Source: an uncultured Roseovarius sp.
GTDB lineage: Bacteria; Pseudomonadota; Alphaproteobacteria; Rhodobacterales; Rhodobacteraceae
NCBI RefSeq assembly: GCF_947489715.1
Contig: NZ_CANLER010000010.1
Location: forward strand, 108,081 to 172,080
Direction: 5' to 3'
DNA length: 64,000 nucleotides
Positions 27,999 through 37,291 of the stretch are shown in pieces (within the stretch, counting starts at the first letter, position 1; the number at the start of each line of letters is the position of its first letter). The notes under the pieces are model-generated. The model saw nothing but the letters and a program-made list of their open reading frames with translations, was not told where the DNA came from and searched no databases. The translations under genes were made by a program, and so were the position numbers.

Positions 27999-28874
27999 AT
28001 GTTTAAGGGATCTTTTCCTGCACTGGTGACGCCGTTTAAGAACGGTGAACTGGACATTGATACGCTCAAACACCTTGTAGAGTGGCATATTTCCGAGGGA
28101 AGTCACGGTCTGGTGCCGGTTGGCACGACCGGGGAAAGCCCCACGCTGACCCACGAAGAACATGAAATTGTGATCGAAGAGGTGGTGAAAGCCGCCAATG
28201 GCCGTGTGCCGGTGATTGCGGGCGCGGGCAGCAACAACACTGCCGAATCGGTTCGGTTCATGCAGCATGCGCACCGTGTGGGGGCCAATGCGGCGCTGGT
28301 GGTGACGCCCTATTACAACAAGCCCACCCAACGCGGGTTGATCGCGCATTACACCGCGCTGCATGAGTGCTGTGAGCTGCCGATCTTTATCTACAACATT
28401 CCCGGCCGGTCTGTGGTGGACATGTCGCCCGAGACGATGGGCGAACTGGCCAAGCTGCCGCGCATCATCGGGGTCAAGGATGCGACCGCCGATATGGCGC
28501 GTGTCAGTGATCAGCGCCGCACCTGTGGCACGGAATTTCTGCAATTCTCGGCTGAGGATCCATCGGCGCTGGGTTTCAACGCGCATGGTGGCATTGGCTG
28601 CATTTCCGTGACTGCCAACGTGGCCCCGAAACTGTGTTCCGAGTTCCAGGAGGCGACGCTGGCGGGCGATTTCGCCAAGGGCCTGGACTATCAGGACCGG
28701 CTGATGCCGCTGCACCGCGCAATCTTTACCGAGCCCGGTCTGGTCGGCGCGAAATACGCCATGTCGCGGCTGGGTCTTTGCAGTGACGAGGTCCGCTCGC
28801 CCCTGACAGGCCTGACCGATGAGACCAAGGCGCTGGTCGATGCAGCGATGCGGCACGCGGGTCTGATGAATTAA
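27999..28874 (+). CDS. dapA: 4-hydroxy-tetrahydrodipicolinate synthase
   Basis: Condenses pyruvate and aspartate semialdehyde, the first step of the diaminopimelate/lysine branch. 291 residues, the usual length. The Schiff-base lysine is in [12 protein letters not shown] near residue 162, the catalytic tyrosine in FIYNIPGRS near 134, and the substrate loop is [10 protein letters not shown] near 42. ATG 27999 has GGAAGGAG 8 bp upstream; an in-frame ATG at 27981 has no site. Monocistronic, with a strong bidirectional terminator after it. Confidence 0.97.
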   Translation: MFKGSFPALVTPFKNGELDIDTLKHLVEWHISEGSHGLVPVGTTGESPTLTHEEHEIVIEEVVKAANGRVPVIAGAGSNNTAESVRFMQHAHRVGANAALVVTPYYNKPTQRGLIAHYTALHECCELPIFIYNIPGRSVVDMSPETMGELAKLPRIIGVKDATADMARVSDQRRTCGTEFLQFSAEDPSALGFNAHGGIGCISVTANVAPKLCSEFQEATLAGDFAKGLDYQDRLMPLHRAIFTEPGLVGAKYAMSRLGLCSDEVRSPLTGLTDETKALVDAAMRHAGLMN

Positions 28875-28900
28875 GACCACGATCAGAGGTTTGAAAATGC

Positions 28901-28929
28901 AAACGGGCGCCAGAATTGGGCGCCCGTTT
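28901..28929. terminator. Bidirectional terminator between dapA and the AGCS gene
   Basis: Perfect 11-bp stem AAACGGGCGCC / GGCGCCCGTTT with loop AGAATTG. The A/T ends give T-rich tails on both strands, serving both convergent genes. Confidence 0.85.
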
Positions 28930-28946
28930 CTTGTTGTTGTGCTCGT

Positions 28947-30380
28947 TTACTCGGCCGGTACCTTTCCGGTCCAGGCGGTGCGGTCCAGATCCAGATCGCT
29001 AAAGTCATCCGGGTTCAGCACGGGCCGGGCGACGCCGGCGGCCAGCTGCGCGCGGAAATCCTTGAGCAGCCGCAGGCAGGTTGGCAGCAGCATCATCAGC
29101 ACCACGAGGTTGACCACCGCCAGGATGCCCATCATCGGATCCGAGAAGAAGAAGACCGATGTCGCACCCGGTGCCGTGGCCCCGAGGAAGACGATGCCGA
29201 TGATCACGACCCGGAGCACGTTCAGCGCCGCGGGGCTTTTGGTGATCACCGTCAGGGCGTTTTCACCGAGATAGTAGTTGTAGATGATCGAGCTGAAGGC
29301 AAAGAGCAGGATCATCAGCGACAGGAAGTATTGCGCCCATTCGCCCAGATGCGAGACCAGCGATTGCTGGGTCAGTGCGATCCCGTCGACGCCTTCGGCG
29401 CCCGGCACATAGATATCGCCCAGCAGGATCACGAAGGCGGTGCAGCTACAGATGAAGATCGTATCGATGAAGACCGAAAAGCTTTGCGTGATGCCCTGGC
29501 TGATCGGGTGGCGCACATCCGCCGTGGCCGCCACGTTCGGGGCCGAGCCCAGACCGGCCTCGTTCGAGAAGAGCCCCCGGCGCAGGCCCTGTGCGATGGC
29601 CGCGCCCATGCCGCCGCCCACGGCCTCTTCCAGACCGAAAGCATTAGCGAAGATCGAGCTGATGACGCCGGGCAACGACCCGATATTCATCACAATGATG
29701 ACAAGGGCCATCAGGATGTAGCCGATTGCCATGACGGGCACGACCACATCGGCGGCCTTGGCGATGCGGTGGATGCCGCCAAAGACGATGAAACCGGCGA
29801 TCACGGCCAGAACCGCACCGGTCACAAAGCGGCTGATGCCCATGCTGTCTTCCATTGCGCCGGCAACGGTATTGCCCTGGAACGCGTTGAAGCCCAGACC
29901 GAAGGCCGCGATCAGGCAGACCGCGTAGATTACCGCCAACCATTTGAATTCATGCCCTAAACCATGAATGATCGACCGGGCCGGGCCGCCGCGGAACGTG
30001 CCGTCGGACTGACGTTCCTTGTAAAGCTGCGCCAGCGAACATTCGACAAGGCTGGTGGCCATGCCGACAAGTGCAATCGCCCACATCCAGAACACCGCGC
30101 CGGGCCCGCCCAGCGTGATTGCCACCGCCACACCGGCGATATTACCACCGCCGACGCGCCCTCCGACCGAGATCAGCAGCGCCTCGCGCGCGGAAATCGC
30201 GTTGGGGTCACCCGACTGGTTCTTCGAGGACAAGACGCGGAACATCCGCTTGAAAAACCTGAACTGAACAAATCCGGTGAGGGCGGTGATGAAAAGCCCA
30301 AAGATCACCAGAAGCGGGATCAGGGACCAACCCCAGGTCAAATCGCCAATCAGGCCGAAAAAACTTTCGATTGTAGACAT
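28947..30380 (-). CDS. AGCS family alanine/glycine:cation symporter
   Basis: A 477-residue inner-membrane sodium- or proton-coupled amino acid importer. Ten or more hydrophobic segments; the AGCS signature is in ALLISVGGRVGGGNIAGVAVAITLGGPGAVFWMW near residue 70, and FSNEAGLGSAPNVAA near 290 is the conserved loop. Start ATG 30380 is preceded by GAAAGGA; upstream in-frame sequence is not membrane-like. The 180-bp divergent region contains small dyads (30407-30420 and 30420-30450). Probable substrates are alanine or glycine. Confidence 0.95.
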   Translation of the reverse strand: MSTIESFFGLIGDLTWGWSLIPLLVIFGLFITALTGFVQFRFFKRMFRVLSSKNQSGDPNAISAREALLISVGGRVGGGNIAGVAVAITLGGPGAVFWMWAIALVGMATSLVECSLAQLYKERQSDGTFRGGPARSIIHGLGHEFKWLAVIYAVCLIAAFGLGFNAFQGNTVAGAMEDSMGISRFVTGAVLAVIAGFIVFGGIHRIAKAADVVVPVMAIGYILMALVIIVMNIGSLPGVISSIFANAFGLEEAVGGGMGAAIAQGLRRGLFSNEAGLGSAPNVAATADVRHPISQGITQSFSVFIDTIFICSCTAFVILLGDIYVPGAEGVDGIALTQQSLVSHLGEWAQYFLSLMILLFAFSSIIYNYYLGENALTVITKSPAALNVLRVVIIGIVFLGATAPGATSVFFFSDPMMGILAVVNLVVLMMLLPTCLRLLKDFRAQLAAGVARPVLNPDDFSDLDLDRTAWTGKVPAE

Positions 30381-30560
30381 GCCGCGCGTCCTTTCAAATT
30401 GGTTAATAACGAAAACGTTACAGGTTTGATCCATGATGTAAACGACCTGTGGTTGTTTATTGCGTGTCAACACAGTCGTAGGTCGCGGTGCGATTGACAT
30501 GCGGCACATGCGTGATCACGCTGCCTTGTGGGTCTGGCCGACCACCCCGGAGGAATTTGC

Positions 30561-30968
30561 ATGAAACTCAAGCTGCATCATATCAACCTGAGCACCGAGG
30601 ACGTGCCGCGAATGGATGCGTTCTACCGCGATGTGCTGGGGCTGGCGCCGCCGACGCGTGATCTGCCGACGCTGGAGAAGAAAGAGGGGTATGCGGGCGA
30701 TGTTGCCTTTGTTTCAGACGGCGATATCCAGGTGCATCTGGCGCAGAAAGACATCGGCGCGGGGTTCAGGACCGGGCAGATCGTCAACCCCGTGGCGCGG
30801 GGTCATATCGCCTATCGCACCGATGATCTGGCGGCGTTCCGGGCGCATCTTGAGGTGCAGAACATCCCCTATTCGGATTGGGGCAATGCTGCCGTTGCCG
30901 GTTGGCACCAGATTTTCTTTTACGATCCCGATGGCAATGTGATCGAGGTACATCAGGCGCAGAACTAG
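30561..30968 (+). CDS. VOC family protein
   Basis: A 135-residue single glyoxalase-fold domain: KLHHINLSTEDVPRMDAFYRDVLGLAP at the N terminus (first metal His), GHIAYRTDDLAAF in the middle and FFYDPDGNVIEVHQAQ at the C terminus (metal Glu). Substrate unknown. ATG 30561 lies 8 bp after CGGAGG. It is convergent with the AsnC-type gene and divergent from the symporter. Confidence 0.88.
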   Translation: MKLKLHHINLSTEDVPRMDAFYRDVLGLAPPTRDLPTLEKKEGYAGDVAFVSDGDIQVHLAQKDIGAGFRTGQIVNPVARGHIAYRTDDLAAFRAHLEVQNIPYSDWGNAAVAGWHQIFFYDPDGNVIEVHQAQN

Positions 30969-30972
30969 GCGC

Positions 30973-31446
30973 TTATGCCTCCAGCGGCAGGGCCAGCGTG
31001 GATTTTTCCCGCGCGACGGCGATAGAGGTGCGGAACTTGCGCACATTCTTGTCGGCAAAGAAAAACCGGTGGGTGAACTGTTCGTAATCCGCCATATCGC
31101 GGGCCACGACGACGATGATGAAATCCGCCTCGCCCGCCACGCAGTAGAAATGTTGCACATTGGGGTCGGCCCGCGCCTTGCGCTTGAAGGCATCAATCTG
31201 GTCCAGCCGGTCCCGCTCCAGATCGACCGAGACAACCGCCGTGATGCCAAAGCCAAGCCGCACCGGATCAAGCTGTGCCGCCTCGCACAGGATCACGCCG
31301 TTTTCGCGCAACCGCCGGAGCCGCCGCTGCACTGAGGCGGTCGAGGCCCCGGCCAGGGCGGCAAGTTCGGCGATGGGGCGGCGCGAATCCTTCTGGATGG
31401 CCGACAGTATTTTTCGATCTACCGCATCTAAATCTGCTTCATTCAT
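30973..31446 (-). CDS. Lrp/AsnC family regulator, next to azlCD
   Basis: A 157-residue Lrp-type protein with an N-terminal winged HTH (DAVDRKILSAIQKDSRRPIAELAALAGASTASVQRRLRRL) and a C-terminal RAM effector domain (IVVVARDMADYEQFTHRFF). The start was taken at ATG 31446; the open frame runs upstream across the intergenic region. It is divergent from azlCD, and in other bacteria an Lrp-like AzlB represses azlCD, so this is probably the local regulator responding to an amino acid. A dyad ATGATC-N6-GATCAT sits in the shared region. Confidence 0.9.
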   Translation of the reverse strand: MNEADLDAVDRKILSAIQKDSRRPIAELAALAGASTASVQRRLRRLRENGVILCEAAQLDPVRLGFGITAVVSVDLERDRLDQIDAFKRKARADPNVQHFYCVAGEADFIIVVVARDMADYEQFTHRFFFADKNVRKFRTSIAVAREKSTLALPLEA

Positions 31447-31494
31447 ACGGTATCTCCGATAATATGATGTTATTCGATCATGGCCTGTAGCAGA

Positions 31495-31512
31495 ATGATC
31501 TATCGAGATCAT
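31495..31512. promoter_or_regulatory. Dyad in the Lrp/azlC divergent region
   Basis: ATGATC-TATCGA-GATCAT, 6-bp arms with a 6-bp spacer, in the 64-bp divergent region. Its last bases overlap the ATG taken as the azlC start, so it may be a repressor site or a sign that azlC starts downstream. Confidence 0.4.
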
Positions 31513-32215
31513 GATAATTTCATACAGTCGGGGCATGAAACAGGGTTTTCTTTCCATTCTTCCGCTGGCGGCCGGTGCGGCGCTTTATGGGTTTGCCTTT
31601 GGGGTGCTGGCGGCCCAGATCGGGTTTCCGTGGTGGGGTGTGGCGCTGATGAGCGGCGTTGTGCATGCCGGGTCCAGCCAGATCGTGGCAGTAGAGCAAT
31701 TCGGCAGTCATGGTTTCGTGCTGGGTGCCGTGTTGGCGGGTGCGGCGCTGAACCTGCGGTATCTGGGGATCATCGCGTCGCTTTCGGAGGTGCTGCGCGA
31801 CGTGCCCTTGCGGGTGAAACTGCTGGCGATTCACATCACCGGCGATGAAAACTGGGCGCTGACCATGGCGCGCCGCGCGCACGATCCGGCCATCGGTGCG
31901 CCGTTCCTGATCGGGTCCGGGCTGACGATGATAACGGTCTGGGTCACCTCGACCAGTGCCGGGGCGCTGATCGGTGGCGCGATCCCCGATCTGGAGGGCT
32001 ATGGGCTTGGCTTTGCCTTTACCGCAGCCTTTATCGCCATGGCCCGGGCGATGTGGCGGGGGCAGCGCATGGTGCTGCCCTGGGCGGTCACATTTGTGGT
32101 CACGCTGGGGCTGGTGCAGGCCGGGATGGGGGCGGCCTATGCCATCGTTCTGGGCAGTCTTGTCGGTGTCTTGATGGCCCAGATGCGCCGGGCGCATAGG
32201 GGGGAAACCGCATGA
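31511..32215 (+). CDS. azlC: AzlC family branched-chain amino acid exporter subunit
   Basis: A 234-residue inner-membrane protein with about seven hydrophobic helices. The first, with the GAALYGFAFGVLAAQIGFPWWG segment, and HAGSSQIVAVEQFG are family signatures. With AzlD it exports branched-chain amino acids and analogues. Start: ATG 31511 gives an N terminus with MIISYSRG before the first helix; ATG 31535 in frame is an alternative, and neither has a strong ribosome site. The downstream azlD overlaps by 4 bp. Confidence 0.9.
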   Translation: MIISYSRGMKQGFLSILPLAAGAALYGFAFGVLAAQIGFPWWGVALMSGVVHAGSSQIVAVEQFGSHGFVLGAVLAGAALNLRYLGIIASLSEVLRDVPLRVKLLAIHITGDENWALTMARRAHDPAIGAPFLIGSGLTMITVWVTSTSAGALIGGAIPDLEGYGLGFAFTAAFIAMARAMWRGQRMVLPWAVTFVVTLGLVQAGMGAAYAIVLGSLVGVLMAQMRRAHRGETA

Positions 32216-32514
32216 GCAGCGCCGAGTGGTTGTTGATCGGATTATTGGCCGTTGCGTCCTACGGCGTGCGGCTGGCGGGCCTGATCGGAGGCCGGGCCAT
32301 TGCCGTTAACCCGCGGCTGAAACCGTTTCTGGATGACCTGCCGGGATGCCTGGTGGTGGGGCTGGTCGCATCGTCCCTGGCGGGGGCGCCGATGGTGACC
32401 TGGCTGGCGGCAATGGTGGCGCTTGCCGTGGCGATCGCCAGCAACAACGTGGTGGTGACGATGGCAGCCGGGCTGGCCGCCATCGTCCTTGGGCACTATC
32501 TGGCGGGCCTTTAG
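32212..32514 (+). CDS. azlD: AzlD family protein
   Basis: A 100-residue, highly hydrophobic small partner of AzlC with three to four membrane spans: GLLAVASYGVRLAGLIGG, LPGCLVVGLVASSLAGAP and NNVVVTMAAGLAAIVLGHYL. It forms the export complex with AzlC. Its start overlaps the azlC stop (ATGA). Its stop shares the bases TTAG with the convergent yghU-type gene. Confidence 0.9.
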   Translation: MSSAEWLLIGLLAVASYGVRLAGLIGGRAIAVNPRLKPFLDDLPGCLVVGLVASSLAGAPMVTWLAAMVALAVAIASNNVVVTMAAGLAAIVLGHYLAGL

Positions 32515-33383
32515 GCGTCTTCGCTGATCTTGTCCTGCGTCATGGTTTCGAAATCGCTGGCTTCATGGCGCTCATGTAACTGTTCATGCGGCTCGCCACT
32601 GGTTTTGTTGACCATGCGGCCGCGCTGCACCGCCGGGCGGGCGTCGATCTTTTCGGCCCAGGCCAGAACATGCTTGTAGCTTTTCGTATCGAGGAACGTA
32701 CCGGCCTCACCATAGGCGCGGCCAAGGGTCAGGTTGCCGTACCAGGGCCAGATCGCCATGTCGGCGATGGAATAATCCTCGCCCGCGATATAGGGCCGGT
32801 CGGCCAGTTGCCGGTCCAGCACGTCAAGCTGGCGTTTGACCTCCATCGCGAAACGGTCAATCGGGTATTTCCAGTGCTGCGGCGCATAGAAATAGAAATG
32901 CCCGAAGCCACCGCCCAGGTAAGGCGCGCTGCCCATCTGCCACATCAGCCAGTTGATCACCTCGGTCCGTTCAGGCCCCGAAGCGGGCAGGAAGGCGCCG
33001 AATTTCTCGGCCAGATGCATCAGGATCGAACCGGATTCGAAGACCCGCACCGGGGTGTCGCCGCTGCGATCCACCAGCGCCGGAATTTTCGAGTTCGGGT
33101 TGATCTCGGTAAAGCCGCTGCCGAACTGGTCGCCATCGCCGATGCGGATCAGCCAGGCGTCGTATTCGGCATCGTGGCCGGCGGCCAGCAGCTCTTCGAA
33201 CATGATGTTGACCTTGACGCCGTTGGGCGTGGCCAGCGAATAAAGCTGGAACGGGTGTTTGCCGACAGGTAGTTCCTTGTCATGGGTGGCCCCGGCGATG
33301 GGCCGGTTGGTCGAGGCGAATTCGCCGCCGTTTTCCTCTTCCCAGGTCCAGATTTCGGGTGGGGTGTAGCTGTCATCGGTCAT
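32511..33383 (-). CDS. yghU: YghU-type glutathione S-transferase / disulfide reductase
   Basis: A 290-residue member of the nu-class GST family (E. coli YghU is 288). It has an extended N terminus (EIWTWEEENGGEFASTNRPIAG), a thioredoxin-like domain (LYSLATPNGVKVNIMFEELL) and a helical C-terminal domain (YLGGGFGHFYFYAPQ). Members bind two glutathione molecules and reduce disulfide-bonded organic peroxides rather than doing classical conjugation. Start ATG 33383 follows AAAGGA. Two dyads upstream (33435-33471) may be regulatory. Confidence 0.94.
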   Translation of the reverse strand: MTDDSYTPPEIWTWEEENGGEFASTNRPIAGATHDKELPVGKHPFQLYSLATPNGVKVNIMFEELLAAGHDAEYDAWLIRIGDGDQFGSGFTEINPNSKIPALVDRSGDTPVRVFESGSILMHLAEKFGAFLPASGPERTEVINWLMWQMGSAPYLGGGFGHFYFYAPQHWKYPIDRFAMEVKRQLDVLDRQLADRPYIAGEDYSIADMAIWPWYGNLTLGRAYGEAGTFLDTKSYKHVLAWAEKIDARPAVQRGRMVNKTSGEPHEQLHERHEASDFETMTQDKISEDA

Positions 33384-33434
33384 CTGCGCGTCCTTTGATC
33401 TGAATTCATCCACAAGAAGTAAGCAAATAGAGGA

Positions 33435-33471
33435 GTGACGCAAGTCACACCATTGCACAGATCATTGTGCA
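33435..33471. promoter_or_regulatory. Two dyads upstream of the yghU-type gene
   Basis: GTGAC-GCAA-GTCAC (33435-33448, 5-bp arms, 4-bp spacer, a CRP/FNR-like geometry) and TGCACA-GATCAT-TGTGCA (33454-33471, 6-bp arms). They sit 52-88 bp upstream of the yghU-type start and about 180 bp before the next plus-strand gene. Confidence 0.4.
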
Positions 33472-33646
33472 CTGTTGCTGGCATTTGCGATGGTTCGGAT
33501 CACCGGGAAATCACGACCAATTTATGCCGGGCCGCCCGGCATACACGTTTGCGCCAGACGGGGTAGGAGGGTGCGCGTTGCGGATTACCTCGGTGGCATG
33601 AGCGCCGGAACTTCATCCGGGGCAGCAATCGGGAAAGGATTATCAG

Positions 33647-33994
33647 ATGATCCGCAAACATTTCATCGCCGGTCTTTCAGCCCTTGCAATCGGGAGTGTC
33701 GGTCTGACCGCCGCGCCCGCGCAGGCAAGTGACGATACCGCCAAGATCGTCACAGGGGTGGCTGCGCTGGCCCTTCTGGGGACAGTGATCGCGAAATCGG
33801 GCCAGAAGGATCGCCGTGATCATGCGTTGAGCCGAAGCCATTCGCGCACATATTATGGGCATGGCACATACCGGCCCCACAGGTACAAATCTGCCAGGGG
33901 GCATCACCGATACAAATCCCGGAAAGGGCACCACGCGTATAGATACAAGCACCACCGCAAACATGGCGGGTATCGGTACAAGAAACGCTATTAG
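33647..33994 (+). CDS. Small exported protein with a His/Tyr/Lys/Arg-rich tail
   Basis: A 115-residue unrecognised protein. Signal peptide with hydrophobic AGLSALAIGSVGLTAAP and AQA cleavage; then a short second hydrophobic stretch (VTGVAALALLGTVIAKSG). The last ~60 residues are strongly basic with repeated RYK/HRYK units (HRYKSARGHHRYKSRKGHH, then YRYKHHRKHGGYRYKKRY). Such a composition could bind polyanions such as LPS, or transition metals, in the periplasm; neither is proven. Start ATG 33647 with AAAGGA upstream. A stem-loop follows its stop. Confidence 0.8.
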   Translation: MIRKHFIAGLSALAIGSVGLTAAPAQASDDTAKIVTGVAALALLGTVIAKSGQKDRRDHALSRSHSRTYYGHGTYRPHRYKSARGHHRYKSRKGHHAYRYKHHRKHGGYRYKKRY

Positions 33995-34049
33995 GAATTG
34001 CCGGTGGCACAATCGACCTGCGGGTCTTTGATTACAGGCAGGTGCGATG

Positions 34050-34077
34050 CAGGAGCCCGGTCCAGGCCAGGCTCCTG
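34050..34077. terminator. Hairpin between convergent genes
   Basis: 8-bp perfect stem CAGGAGCC / GGCTCCTG with a 12-nt loop between the small basic protein gene and adhC. The T tract is weak (ATTTGTC) on the plus strand, so termination efficiency is uncertain. Confidence 0.5.
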
Positions 34078-34090
34078 ATTTGTCAAAAGA

Positions 34091-35203
<1,113 letters not shown>

Positions 35204-35338
35204 GATGTTTGTCCCTCCAATTGTTTGCGGGGAACTTTGAGCGAAACATGGCGGGTTTTCAATGCCGTCACGTCACCTAACTTGCATGTCTTGGGTATTT
35301 TCCTCAGGCTTTGCCGCAAACGGAAAGGAATTTGGCGG

Positions 35339-35611
35339 ATGCGTATTACTGTTCTTGCACTTCTGGGCTTGCCGGCCTGCGTGGCGCAACAGGCAGAGCC
35401 GATCAACAGGCTGTTGCCCGAAGATACCTGTGGTGCCGCCAAGGTACAGCAGCATGTGGGGCAGGCCTATGAGGCGCAGAATTTCGAGGGTGCGGCGCGA
35501 AAAGTGCGTGTTGTGCCGCCCGGATCGGTGATGACGATGGATCATCTTGCGGATCGGCTGAACGTCGATCTGGACGAGACCGGGGTGGTCACCCGCCTTT
35601 GGTGCGGGTGA
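35339..35611 (+). CDS. Peptidase inhibitor I78 family lipoprotein
   Basis: A 90-residue protein with an N-terminal lipoprotein-like signal (VLALLGLPAC, Cys near residue 14) and an I78 domain: LLPEDTCGAAKVQQHVGQAYEA, a central RVVPPGSVMTMD and the C-terminal VTRLWCG. I78 proteins inhibit serine peptidases in the envelope. Start ATG 35339 has GGAAAGGA upstream. A perfect 9-bp hairpin (35588-35612) spans the stop codon. Confidence 0.85.
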   Translation: MRITVLALLGLPACVAQQAEPINRLLPEDTCGAAKVQQHVGQAYEAQNFEGAARKVRVVPPGSVMTMDHLADRLNVDLDETGVVTRLWCG

Positions 35612-35612
35612 C
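35588..35612 (+). terminator. Hairpin across the I78 gene stop codon
   Basis: GTCACCCGC / GCGGGTGAC perfect 9-bp stem with loop CTTTGGT; the TGA stop is inside the right arm. No T tract follows directly, so it is a candidate 3' stabiliser or weak terminator. Confidence 0.4.
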
Positions 35613-35638
35613 GACGAAATCTGTTTAAAACAGGTGTG

Positions 35639-36235
35639 TCAGGTGTTTTTGCGCTGCCGGGACAGTCTTGCGCCCCCGATCAAACCGCCAAAAGCCGTGA
35701 TCATCAGCAAGGCCGAAGCAGGCAGTGGCACGACCGTGGCTGGTTGCGGGTTCTCTGAGGAGAGCGTCCAGCGGGCATAGGTTTCGAGGTCATTGGACAG
35801 GTCGGTGTCAGCCCGCACGCAGCAAGAGAAATAGGACCCGTCGGAATCATCCTCGCTTTGGATGTAATTCTCGATCCGGGCGGTCTTGACCCGGCCATCC
35901 ACGGTGAATTCCGCATACGGGTTGACGATCTGGCAGTTTTCCCGCTGGCGGGTTTCAGAGCAGCCGGTGATGCTGATATCGGCGTCAATGTCGGGTGTAT
36001 TGTTGATCAAGGTCTCAAGCGCAAACACGGCGGCAAAGATCGACGTCGCATCCAGTCCGAAATCAGAAGCGTCATCGCAGCCGCTGAAAATGGCCGCACA
36101 GGTGCCGGTCAGAAATTCGACATTATAGAACGTTCCGCTCACGTTCACATCGGTCGCGCCGGTCCTGGTGAGGGTGGCAGCGGATGCGGAAAGCGGGAGG
36201 AGGAGGAAGGAAAGTGCAACAAGCAACCTGAACAT
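35639..36235 (-). CDS. VPLPA-CTERM sorting-signal protein
   Basis: A 198-residue exported protein: signal peptide (ALSFLLLPLSASA), a Cys-rich middle with five or more cysteines (TGCSETRQRENCQ, SCCVR), and a C-terminal signal made of VPLPASALLM, a hydrophobic helix and a short basic tail RLSRQRKNT. This tripartite end is the VPLPA-CTERM type, which is anchored by an exosortase (XrtD) in Rhodobacteraceae. The passenger domain is unknown. It lies downstream of an AT-rich promoter region. Confidence 0.85.
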   Translation of the reverse strand: MFRLLVALSFLLLPLSASAATLTRTGATDVNVSGTFYNVEFLTGTCAAIFSGCDDASDFGLDATSIFAAVFALETLINNTPDIDADISITGCSETRQRENCQIVNPYAEFTVDGRVKTARIENYIQSEDDSDGSYFSCCVRADTDLSNDLETYARWTLSSENPQPATVVPLPASALLMITAFGGLIGGARLSRQRKNT

Positions 36236-36412
36236 TTATTTATCCAATCTGAAAGCGTAACCGACTCGTACGATATTAAGACTATATTAAGTTTCGTTAA
36301 TTTTTCAAAGTGTTATGATTGGCCAAGTAGCGATGCCAACCTGAAATCATTTAAGGCATAGCTGCGCGACAATGCAACCCCTGCGATACTTGGTTGCCTC
36401 TTTTCGGGGGTC

Positions 36413-37228
36413 TCAGGCGCGCTCTTCCCGCTTGGCCTGATCCCAGAGCGCGTCCATTTCGGCCAGATCGGACTGATCCGGGGATTTGCCGCGTTCCTTC
36501 AGAAGGGCCTCGATTCGTTCAAAACGGCGGGTGAATTTGGCGTTGGCGGCGCGCAGGGCGGCTTCGGGGTCGACCTTCATGTGACGGGCGAGATTGGCCA
36601 TGACAAACAACAGATCGCCGAATTCCTCCTCGATCTTTTCGTGCGGCAGGCTTTTGGCGGCCTCGGTCAGTTCGGCCGCTTCTTCGGTGATCTTGTCCAA
36701 TACATGCGACGCATCGGGCCAGTCAAACCCGACCCGCGCGGCGCGTTTTTGCAGTTTGACGGCACGTATAAGGGCGGGCAGGCCCACGGCGACACCGTCC
36801 AGCGTGCCGGTCTGCGCCTTGGCCGCGCGTTCGGCGGCCTTGACGGTTTCCCAGTCGCGGGTCTGCTGTTCGACGGATTTGTCGCGCGATTCATCGCCGA
36901 AGACATGCGGATGTCGGTCGACCATCTTGTCGGCGATGGCATTGGCCACGTCCCCGAACTGGAAAAGGCCCTTGTCGTCGGCGATCTGGGCGTGAAAGAC
37001 GACCTGTAAAAGCAGGTCGCCCAGCTCGCCGCGTAATTCCTCCCACGCGTTGCGTTCGATCGCGTCGGCGACCTCGTACGCCTCTTCGATCGTGTAGGGG
37101 GCGATGGTGGCGAAATCCTGTTCGATATCCCAGGGGCAGCCGTTCTGCGGGTCGCGCAGGCGACGCATGATCTCGATCAGGCGGGGCATGGCCTGACTGG
37201 CGTCGTGGATCAGGGCGTCATCTGGCAT
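36413..37228 (-). CDS. mazG: Nucleoside triphosphate pyrophosphohydrolase MazG
   Basis: A 271-residue enzyme that hydrolyses NTPs to NMPs and pyrophosphate, used in housekeeping of the nucleotide pool. Two MazG domains are present: EELRGELGDLLLQVVFHAQ near residue 60 (metal-binding glutamates) and EKIEEEFGDLLFVMANLARH near 195. Start ATG 37228 with GAGGA upstream; the open frame continues upstream antisense to the amidohydrolase and is not coding. It is divergent from the amidohydrolase gene, 63 bp between starts. Confidence 0.95.
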   Translation of the reverse strand: MPDDALIHDASQAMPRLIEIMRRLRDPQNGCPWDIEQDFATIAPYTIEEAYEVADAIERNAWEELRGELGDLLLQVVFHAQIADDKGLFQFGDVANAIADKMVDRHPHVFGDESRDKSVEQQTRDWETVKAAERAAKAQTGTLDGVAVGLPALIRAVKLQKRAARVGFDWPDASHVLDKITEEAAELTEAAKSLPHEKIEEEFGDLLFVMANLARHMKVDPEAALRAANAKFTRRFERIEALLKERGKSPDQSDLAEMDALWDQAKREERA

Positions 37229-37291
37229 TGCGGTTCCATCCTCTTTCGGGTTGAGTGGACCGTGACAAGCAATTGGGGCGGAGTCCAGACC

